Source: a virus
Direction: 5' to 3' (one strand)
IMG/VR virus record: IMGVR_UViG_3300036719_000362
Coordinates: 1 to 23,449 of that record
DNA length: 23,449 nt
The first letter of the stretch is position 1. The number at the start of each line of letters is the position of its first letter. The notes beneath the pieces were generated by a model, which worked only from the letters and a program-made list of their open reading frames with translations, did not search any database and had not been told where the DNA came from. Below are positions 1 to 8,000 of the stretch, piece after piece. The position numbers and the translations under genes were made by a program.

Positions 1-1
1 G

Positions 2-202
2 CATAAAATGGATATGCTGCTGCGACTCAAACTTGAGGTCGAATCCGGCCAGCGTTTTCTTGGCAAGAACGCGGCAGAGATTTGCGCGGAAGGTCGCTTG
101 ATGCACGACGAGATTCGGGAGGTGCTGGCAAATAACATCGCGAACTTTGAGACGGAGGCGATCAAGGAAACGAATGACGATGGCGACCTCGATGAGCTAT
201 AA
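2..202 (+). CDS. C-terminal part of a small protein, possibly the small terminase subunit (5' end outside window)
   Basis: The frame is open to the left edge of the window, so only the last 67 or so residues are present; an internal ATG at 8 could also be a start. The visible part is helical and charged, with a strongly acidic end (NDDGDLDEL). It ends 29 bases inside the large terminase gene, in another frame, the position that the small terminase subunit (Nu1 in lambda) occupies. The assignment rests on position only: no helix-turn-helix can be seen because that region would lie upstream. It could equally be an unrelated small phage protein. Confidence 0.5.
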   Translation, partial: HKMDMLLRLKLEVESGQRFLGKNAAEICAEGRLMHDEIREVLANNIANFETEAIKETNDDGDLDEL

Positions 203-1997
203 AAAACAAACTGCGCTGCTCTCCGATTTCATATTTACGGAGCGCGACAGTTCGACGATCTATGACTGGGCGAAGCGACACATCATCCTGCCGGAGTCTT
301 ACGCGACCGCTGGCCCATTCAACGTGCGGATCACGCCGTGGCTCATCCCGATCTTCGACGCGCTGCAAGACCCGCTGATCCGGCGTGTCCACTTCCGCAA
401 GGCGGTGCAGATCGGCGGCACGCTTGTCGCTGACATCTGGATACCGTGGCTGATCGCTAACGACGCAGGGCCGATCTCGTGGACGATGCAGACCGACGAG
501 ATGATCGAGAAGCACGCGAAGTCTCGACTCAATCCGTTACTCGAAAGGTGCAAGCCGGTTGCAAGATTACTGCCGCGAGTTGGGCCGATGCGAACGACGA
601 CCGACATTTATTTCGGTGGTTTCTTTCTAACCATGAACACGGCGAACCTTTCGACTCAGCAATCGCAGTCGATCCGTTACAAGGTCAACGACGAGATTTG
701 GTTACCGAAATGGCAAGAAGTCTACGGTCACGCGATCGCTCGCGTCAGTAAATTCGAGGAGGTCGGGCGCTCCAAGATTTACAACGTGTCACAAGCGCCG
801 GTCATGGACGCGGAGACAGGCAACGTCGAGGACGTAAGCTACCGCACAGGCAACCAGCAGGAATGGCACGCGCTTTGTCCAGAGTGCAAGCAACCGCATC
901 CGATTATCTTCGATCAGCCTCCGCTGGTGAAGGACGGTCGGCGAGGTGGCGTGGTCTGGGATCGCACCGCGCAGCGCGATGACGAAACTTGGGATGTCAA
1001 AAAGGCGGCAGACTCGGCTAGGTTCCGTTGCATCAACTGCGGTCACGAACAGCCGGATACGGACATGACAAGAGCGCACTGGCGTAATACAGGTCATTAC
1101 ATTTCGCAGCGTAAGGACGCACCGAAGGAGGTCGTGAGCTTTAGGATCGAGGCGCTGGTCACGCGACCAATGCAGTTTCTGGTCGAGGAGTTCTGCGAGG
1201 CCGAAAACAATTACCTTCGCAACGGTGACGAGCGTATGAAGATTGAATTTAGAACCAAGCGCGAGGCGCGTCCGTGGATTGTTGAGCGCAAGGCGGTGAA
1301 CATCCTGATCAAGTCAAGTGGCTACAAGGTCGAGGATTACGCGCAGGGTCAGCCGGTCGAGAATGAGACGATCCGCTTCATGGCAATCGACCGTCAGCAG
1401 GATCACTGGTGGGCTGAGATCGGGGCGTTCAGTTCGTCAACTGGGCCGCGCTACCGGCAACTATATTTCGGTCGGGTCGAGACTCGCGATCAACTGCGTG
1501 CTTTGCAAATACGATACAAGGTCGCGGATGCTTGCACGACGCAAGATCGTGGCTATCGACCGGCAGAGGTTGACCGCGATTGCGCTGAGTTCGGCTGGCG
1601 CGGGATGCGTGGTCACGGTCGCAAGACTTGGACGATGCGCGATGAGAACAGCGGGACGCTGATTAACTTCCCGCACTCCGAGCCACGCATCAGCGACTAT
1701 CGAGGCGGTGACGTTTACTACTATGACTGGTCGGGCGATTATTTTAAGGACGTTTTACAGATCGCGCTGGAAGGAAAAGGCGACCTGCGCTGGGAATTGC
1801 CGGACGATGTGAACGCGCTTTACCTAGAACACTTGCGCGGCGAGTCGAAGATTGAGATTAGGACAGGCGTGTTTGAATGGCGTGAGGTAAAAAGCAACGC
1901 ACCTAATCATGGACTTGATACTTCTGGAATGATGCTTTGTATGGCAACAATCGCTGGTATTATTAGATTTACGCCGAGCAAATCCCAATATGAATGA
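174..1997 (+). CDS. Terminase large subunit, GpA family
   Basis: This is the motor and nuclease that packages phage DNA into the prohead. The protein is 607 residues (lambda gpA is 641). The N-terminal ATPase has a deviant Walker A loop, K76-AVQIGG, in which the lysine stands at the front as in lambda gpA rather than in the usual GKT position, and a Walker B VNDE near residues 172-174. Two CxxC pairs (C235/C238, C286/C289) probably form a zinc-binding element. The nuclease domain begins around residue 402 with MAIDRQQD, where D406 is the likely metal ligand. I chose ATG 174 because AGGA lies five bases upstream; ATG 180 and 192 are alternatives, and an upstream TTG at 147 would only add an arginine-rich tail. 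The stop overlaps the start of the HNH gene. Confidence 0.93.
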   Translation: MTMATSMSYKKQTALLSDFIFTERDSSTIYDWAKRHIILPESYATAGPFNVRITPWLIPIFDALQDPLIRRVHFRKAVQIGGTLVADIWIPWLIANDAGPISWTMQTDEMIEKHAKSRLNPLLERCKPVARLLPRVGPMRTTTDIYFGGFFLTMNTANLSTQQSQSIRYKVNDEIWLPKWQEVYGHAIARVSKFEEVGRSKIYNVSQAPVMDAETGNVEDVSYRTGNQQEWHALCPECKQPHPIIFDQPPLVKDGRRGGVVWDRTAQRDDETWDVKKAADSARFRCINCGHEQPDTDMTRAHWRNTGHYISQRKDAPKEVVSFRIEALVTRPMQFLVEEFCEAENNYLRNGDERMKIEFRTKREARPWIVERKAVNILIKSSGYKVEDYAQGQPVENETIRFMAIDRQQDHWWAEIGAFSSSTGPRYRQLYFGRVETRDQLRALQIRYKVADACTTQDRGYRPAEVDRDCAEFGWRGMRGHGRKTWTMRDENSGTLINFPHSEPRISDYRGGDVYYYDWSGDYFKDVLQIALEGKGDLRWELPDDVNALYLEHLRGESKIEIRTGVFEWREVKSNAPNHGLDTSGMMLCMATIAGIIRFTPSKSQYE

Positions 1998-2589
1998 AAA
2001 GCAAAAGCAGGGTCACACTAGAGAGGACGGCATGGTGTTCTGGTGTTATCAAAAAAAGATTGACTACGAATACTGGGTTTCAGCCGAGAAATTTGCAGAA
2101 ATGCGAAAATTAAAGAACGATAGACTTAAGGCGTGGAGGGCAAAAAACAAAGACGCAATGAAGGTTTGGAGAAAAAACGATAGAGATAAAAATCTATTAA
2201 AAAGACGCGAACAAAGCCTTTCATGGCTCAAAAAGAATCCTATGAAAGCGGCTGAAAATATTAGGCGTTGGAAAGCTGCAAACAGGGATAAATGCACAGC
2301 AGTCGAAGAACTTAGGAGAGCCAGACAAATGAAAGCAGTTCCGACCGACTCATGGCGATCGGTCGTTGATGGTTTTTACAAGATTGCAAATCGAGTAAGT
2401 TATTGCACCGGCATCAGACACGCGGTCGATCACATCGTTCCTTTAGCTGCCGGAGGCTCTCATTGTCATCGCAATTTGCAGGTTTTGCCATTTTCACTTA
2501 ATAGCAGGAAAGGAGCTAAAATTGATTTCAAATTGCCGGACTGCTATCGCAAGGATGGTCGTTTTACACCATCAACAGTATCTGTCTAA
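1990..2589 (+). CDS. HNH endonuclease (homing-like or packaging-associated)
   Basis: A 199-residue protein with an HNH nuclease core at residues 144-175: a VDHIVPL strand (D147, H148), then N162 in RNLQVL and N171 in the closing helix NSRKG. The N-terminal half (about 49-101) is a lysine/arginine-rich helical region with a loosely repeated W-(R/K)-x-x-N-x-(D/K) pattern, as often seen in the DNA-binding part of free-standing phage endonucleases. The gene overlaps the terminase stop by eight bases and has no Shine-Dalgarno sequence. Its composition is clearly AT-richer (24 GC of 60 in 2101-2160) than the terminase (35 of 60 in 541-600), suggesting separate origin. It may be a mobile homing-type nuclease, or a packaging helper as HNH proteins beside terminases are in HK97-like phages. 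Confidence 0.88.
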   Translation: MNEKQKQGHTREDGMVFWCYQKKIDYEYWVSAEKFAEMRKLKNDRLKAWRAKNKDAMKVWRKNDRDKNLLKRREQSLSWLKKNPMKAAENIRRWKAANRDKCTAVEELRRARQMKAVPTDSWRSVVDGFYKIANRVSYCTGIRHAVDHIVPLAAGGSHCHRNLQVLPFSLNSRKGAKIDFKLPDCYRKDGRFTPSTVSV

Positions 2590-2612
2590 TTTGACACGCC
2601 GTGCGTTATTGC

Positions 2613-2852
2613 ATGGCACTCGACAATCCTTTCATCGGTATTGAGCAAGCGACTTTGCTCGCGTTAAAAACCAAAGTGGTCTCCGCAATCGAGGCTTGCT
2701 TGCTCAATCAGAGCTACTCGCTGAACGGTAAAAGCGTGTCGCGTGCCGACTTAGGTCGCCTCAATGAAATGTTAGGTCAGTTGCAGGGCGCTATTGACGA
2801 AGGCAACGGAAGCACCGATACAGTTACCTTCGCGAGCTTTAACGGTCTATAA
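2613..2852 (+). CDS. Head-tail joining protein, gpW-like
   Basis: A 79-residue protein (MALDNPF...) in the slot between terminase and portal that lambda gene W occupies. It shows two helices separated by a beta-hairpin-like stretch (SYSLNGKSVSRADL) and a helix LGRLNEMLGQLQGAI, the layout of small gpW-type connectors, which close the portal after DNA filling and form the site for tail attachment. An in-frame GTG at 2601 would add four residues; the ATG is preferred, although neither has a recognisable ribosome binding site. The portal start follows after three bases. The family call rests on size, layout and position, so it is moderately sure. Confidence 0.75.
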   Translation: MALDNPFIGIEQATLLALKTKVVSAIEACLLNQSYSLNGKSVSRADLGRLNEMLGQLQGAIDEGNGSTDTVTFASFNGL

Positions 2853-2855
2853 AAC

Positions 2856-5033
2856 ATGGAAAACTTCGACGCTTCAAAAGTCCTGCAAAATCGTCCTTGG
2901 ATTGAGCGTGCGCTGGATAATGTCGCGCCGCAATGGTCGTTGAAGCGTTTGGAGGCTCGCGTGAGCAAGGCGTTGTTTGAATATAACGCATCGCAAAGCT
3001 CGCGAATATACCAGCCCAAAACGATGGGCTTGCCTTCTGAGTCGAGCCAGACGCAGCGCAGTCGAATCGTCATGATGTGGGAAGCTCGCGATCTGGTCGA
3101 GAATCTGCCGGAGGCGCGGGAGGTCAGTCGCAAGTTTGGCAACTATTTAACGCCGCACGAGTATTCTCCGGCGACAGGTGACCGTGCTTACAACGCAACG
3201 ATCAGCGAATACTTCCACGCTTGGTGCAAACGCGCTGATGTAACTGGTCGGCATTCGTTTAAGAAGCTCGTGCAGCTTGCAGCCGAAGAGCGACCAGTTG
3301 ACGGCGATTGCGGATTCGTGATCCGGCGCGTAGGCGAGGAACTCAAGTTGCAACTCGTGCCAAGCACGCGCATTGGCAATCCAAACAATTCTGGACTTGA
3401 TGCAGAAAACTATACCCAAGGAATTATCACAAATGAATATGGTCAACCGATTGCTTACCGCATTTTTAGAGTCGATAAAAACGGCGTTTACTTCGGCGCG
3501 GAAGATATTCCAGCGGCGCAGTTTTGCCATTACTTCGACCCTTTCCGAGTCGATCAGTATCGTGGAGTCACCGATTTCCACGCGGCCATCAGGACGGCGC
3601 GTAGCCTCTACGAAATCCTCGAAGCCGAAAAAGCGGGTGTCCGTTTCGCTTCGCAGCAAGCTGCTTTAATTTTCACAGATCGCGGCACGGCAAATCCTCG
3701 CAACTTATTTCAACCTACCCCCGCAAACACGCTGCCAAGTGGACAGCAGCAGAAGAATGAACTTAGCGAGGTCGGCACGATCCGTTATTTCGGTAACGCG
3801 GATAAGATCGAGGTCATGCCGTCGAGACCTTCGCAAGCGTTCGCTGGCTTTGTTCAGCACTTGATGCACGAGATCGCTCTCGGTGTCGGCGTGCCGGAAG
3901 GCGTTTTATTCGGAACGCAAGACTACAAAGGCCCAAGCGTTCGCGCAGAATTTGCGGCAGCGGATCGCGTGTTCACGCGGCATCAAGGCGTGCTAGTCGA
4001 TAAGGTTCTTGATCCAATCAAGGACGCGGTGATTCTGGACGCGATTGCACGCAACGAGATCGCGCCACCGAAGTTGCTGGCTGGCGAGACTATGGTGCAA
4101 GCCTTGCGCCGCGCAACGATGGGCGAGTGGCGTTTCCCTGCAAAGCTCTCGATCGATGTCGGTCGCGAGTCTGCGGCGAACATGAACGAGAACCGGCAAG
4201 GCGCGAAGTCGCTGCAAGAGATCGCGGCTGAAGAAGGCACGGATGCTTTTGCGCGGCTTGAGCAGATCGCAATCGAGGCGAGCTTCGTTAAAGAACTTTC
4301 TACGAAATACGAAGTGCCGGAGACTTCGATCCGGCTTGTTACCAACTCACTGCCATCGACTCCGGCAGCGGCAGCGGCAGCGGGTGAGAACGTCGGTGCG
4401 GCAGCGGCAGACGCGCAGAACGCAAGCGCACAACAGAGTGAAAAACCAGTCGAGGTTACAACCACAGATACACCGGCTGAGTTACCGTTGCAGCCGTTTG
4501 AATCAGAACACGTCACGATAAACTTTGCCGACGGCACTTACATTCCGACAAACGCGATCGCAGAGAACGCAAGGCAAGCACTCAAGGTGCGTGATACTAA
4601 GCCAGCATCACAACGCGGCATGACCTCGGTCGGCTTGGCTCGCGCTCGCGATCTGATGAATAAGCGCCCTCAGTCCGAGGACACAGTGCGGCGCATGAAA
4701 GCGTTTTTTGACCGGCACGAGGCCGACAAGCAGGGCGAGACGTGGGACGAAAAAGGCAAGGGCTGGCAAGCGTGGAACGGCTGGGGTGGCGATGAAGGTT
4801 ACGTCTGGGCGACCTCAATCGTAGAGCGATTGAACAAGCAAGCCGACGCGCAGAAAATCAATGCGGCATCCGCAGAGGTGCGTCAGACGTTCGCGGCAAT
4901 CACACCACCAGCACCAGAGGAGTGGCTGGACGCCGTGCAGAATTATCGCAGCAAGCAAAATCTGCGAGTCGATGAAATCAAGGCTAGCATCATTGGTGAA
5001 AAATCAATCATCGAACTTACCAAAATAACATGA
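2856..5033 (+). CDS. Portal protein, lambda gpB family, with extra C-terminal domain
   Basis: This forms the twelve-subunit ring through which DNA enters and leaves the head. The first 480 or so residues fit the lambda portal family: an NYLTPHEYSP region, RVGEELKLQLV, an ILEAEKAGVRFASQ helix, and the typical GVGVPEGVLFGTQDY-KGPSVRAEF stretch near residues 345-370. The protein is 725 residues, against 533 in lambda B. The extra part holds an alanine-rich linker (about 500-530, coded by a GCA/GCG tract at 4363-4430) and a compact domain at about 575-665 with GLARARDLMN, SEDTVRRMKAFFDRHEADK and a Trp-rich WNGWGGDEGYVWA ending. I recall this domain from other phage structural proteins, often near proteases or capsids, with no known function. 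The stop overlaps the fibre start (ATGA). Confidence 0.93.
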   Translation: MENFDASKVLQNRPWIERALDNVAPQWSLKRLEARVSKALFEYNASQSSRIYQPKTMGLPSESSQTQRSRIVMMWEARDLVENLPEAREVSRKFGNYLTPHEYSPATGDRAYNATISEYFHAWCKRADVTGRHSFKKLVQLAAEERPVDGDCGFVIRRVGEELKLQLVPSTRIGNPNNSGLDAENYTQGIITNEYGQPIAYRIFRVDKNGVYFGAEDIPAAQFCHYFDPFRVDQYRGVTDFHAAIRTARSLYEILEAEKAGVRFASQQAALIFTDRGTANPRNLFQPTPANTLPSGQQQKNELSEVGTIRYFGNADKIEVMPSRPSQAFAGFVQHLMHEIALGVGVPEGVLFGTQDYKGPSVRAEFAAADRVFTRHQGVLVDKVLDPIKDAVILDAIARNEIAPPKLLAGETMVQALRRATMGEWRFPAKLSIDVGRESAANMNENRQGAKSLQEIAAEEGTDAFARLEQIAIEASFVKELSTKYEVPETSIRLVTNSLPSTPAAAAAAGENVGAAAADAQNASAQQSEKPVEVTTTDTPAELPLQPFESEHVTINFADGTYIPTNAIAENARQALKVRDTKPASQRGMTSVGLARARDLMNKRPQSEDTVRRMKAFFDRHEADKQGETWDEKGKGWQAWNGWGGDEGYVWATSIVERLNKQADAQKINAASAEVRQTFAAITPPAPEEWLDAVQNYRSKQNLRVDEIKASIIGEKSIIELTKIT

Positions 5034-8000
5034 TCCACACGCAGACTCAAATCGACAACCTAATCGAGCTGGCAATCATCCAGCGCGTTGAACTACGCAA
5101 ACTCGTTGAGTCGTTGCCGGAGCTTCGCACGCATCTCTCGGTCGAGATCGAGCGTAATCTGAATGAGATCGAGCCAGCGATGCGCGAGGAGTTGCAGGCT
5201 TATTTACTGACCGCATCACAGAGCGAACACGCCATCCTAGGCAACTCGCTCAAGCAAAAGATTGCGGAACTTGCAGTCAGTTTAGAGGACACGACCGCGC
5301 AAAAGTATTCGGTGTTGATGAATGAGCGTGCGGAGAATGATCGACTGCTGATCAAGGCAGAGGCACGGATCGCAGAGGCTGCGATTGCTTTACCTTCAGC
5401 GGTCAAAGAGATCGTCCTCGATGAGCTTTCACGTTTCCCGCGAGCGAATCAAATCGACCAACTGCGGAAAGAATTTGCGGAGCCAGCGAGCTTGAATCCT
5501 CGCGGCAAGTGGCAGATCGGCGAGACGTATAACAAGCTCGATCTCGTGTCGATTAACGGCAACAGCTTCATCGCAAACGAGACGACCACGGAAAAGCCGA
5601 CGATGAACTCGACGGCGTGGACGCTCAACTCGTCGAAGGGTGGTGTCGGTGCTGGCATCACTTCGATCACGGAACTTACTGGAACTCCAAGCAATGGAGA
5701 AACTCTGATCGGTAACGGTCAAGATTACGTCAAGTCGACGCTGACTGCCGGTAACGGTATATCCATCACGAATGGTGCTGGCTCGATTACGGTTACGGCA
5801 ACTGGCGGCGTAAACTTTCAAGGCTCTTGGAACGCATCGACAAACACACCGACACTCACATCGAGCGTCGGCACGACTGGCTTTTTCTATATCGTCAGCG
5901 TTGCGGGTTCAACAAATCTCAACGGTGTAACCGACTGGGAAATTGGGGACTGGGCGATCTTCGGCACTAGCACTTGGACGAAAGTCGATAACACAGACAA
6001 GGTTTCGAGCGTGTTCGGTCGCGTCGGTTCCGTCGTTGGAGTTTCCACGGATTATTCTGCGGTCGGCATCACTAACACGGCGATCGGCGCGAGTAACCCT
6101 TCGACCGTTGCTGCTACTACTCTCTCATCGAGCAGCACAACAATTCTGAACGGCACGACGATTCCAGCAAACAAGACGCTCGTCGTTACGACTGACAAGC
6201 TCTCGGCTTTAGCGGCGACAACGTCAGCGGAACTTGCTGGCGTAATCAGCGACGAAACGGGCAGCGGTGCGCTCGTGTTCGCAACTTCTCCGACCTTAGT
6301 CACTCCAGCCCTCGGCACACCTTCTGCGCTGGTGGGAACGAACATCACTGGCACGGCAGCAGGTCTTACCGCTGGCAATGTTAGCACAAACGCAAATCTG
6401 ACCGGCGATGTAACAAGCGTCGGGAATGCAACCTCAATTGCGTCCGGCGTGATTGTAAATGCTGACGTAAACGCGAGCGCAGCTATTGCTTACAGCAAAC
6501 TAAATCTAGCGACTAGCATTGTTGATGCCGACATCAGCGCTTCGGCTGCAATCGTAGACACAAAACTCGCGACGATCTCGACCGCTTCAAAGGTCAGCAA
6601 CTCGGCAACCACAGCAGCGAGCGCAAACACGGCATCTGCTATTGTAGCGCGTGACGCATCAGGTAATTTTATAGCTGGAACGATTACGGCAAACCTAACT
6701 GGAACCGCATCAAATGTAACCACGAACGCTAATTTGACTGGCGACGTGACCAGCGTGGGCAATGCCACTTCGATTGCAGCAGGTGTCATTGTCAACGCTG
6801 ACATCAACGCAAGCGCGGCCATCGTAGACACTAAGCTGGATACTATTGCAACCGCACTCAAGGTTAGCAACTCGGCGACGACTGCAACTAATGCTAACAC
6901 CGCATCCGCAATCGTGGCTCGTGATGCGTCCGGCAACTTTAGCGCAGGAACAATTTCAGCGGATCTTACAGGCAACGTAACCGGCAACGTCAGCGGATCG
7001 TCCGGCAGCACGACTGGTAACGCGGCAACCGCAACGGCTCTCGCGACAGGTCGCACAATCGCGATCACAGGCGATCTGGCTTATACCTCACCGAGCTTCG
7101 ATGGCAGCGGGAACGTCACGGCGGCGGGAACGCTCGCCACCGTCGCTACGGCGGGGACGACAGGCGGCAGCACGGCAATTCCAGTCGTAACGATTAACGC
7201 CAAGGGTCTGACGACCTCGATCACGACTGCGGCGGTAATTGCTCCGGCTGGCACGCTTACCGGCAACACGCTGGCATCAGGCGTCACGGCTTCATCGCTG
7301 ACCTCACTTGGGACGATTGCGAATTTAACCGCGACTGCTGGAACGATCTCGACTACGCCCAGTGCATCGACTGACATCGCCAACAAACTCTACGTCGACA
7401 CCGTCGCGCAGGGTCTAGATGCGAAGGCTAGTTGCGTTGCAGCGACGACGGCTGACATCACGCTCAGTGGGACGCAGACGATTGACGGTATTGCAATTAT
7501 TGCAGGCAACCGCGTGCTGGTTAAGAATCAGTCGCTCTCGCAGAACAACGGTATTTACCTCTGCGCTGCTGGTTCGTGGACGCGCACGACCGACGCGGAT
7601 ACTTGGGACGAGTTAACCTCGGCTTTTACTTTTATTGAGACAGGCACGGTCAACGCGGACACTGGCTACGTTTGCACGGCGAACGCTGGTGGCACGCTAG
7701 GCACGACGGCATTACCTTGGTCACAGTTTAGCGGCGCGGGATCATACACCGCTTCTACTGGGCTTACGCTCACTGGCACGGTGTTCTCGCTCACGGCTCC
7801 GGTCACGGTTGCATTAGGCGGGACGAACGCAACGAGCGCAGGGATCGCGGCGTTTAATAATATATCTGGCTTCACGGCTGCGGGTGCGACAGGAACGACC
7901 TCGACCAATCTAGTTTTTTCGACCTCGCCGACTTTAGTTACGCCAGCACTTGGCACGCCGTCATCGGCTACGCTAACTAACGCGACAGGTCTACCGCTAA

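Noticed and set aside
2591-2612. Perfect TTGACA hexamer before the W-like gene
   Set aside because: No -10 element stands 15-19 bases downstream; the gap is only 23 bases inside a tightly packed operon.
4363-4430. GCAGCG-rich tract in the portal gene as a microsatellite or regulatory site
   Set aside because: It is in frame and encodes an alanine-rich linker between the portal core and the extra domain.
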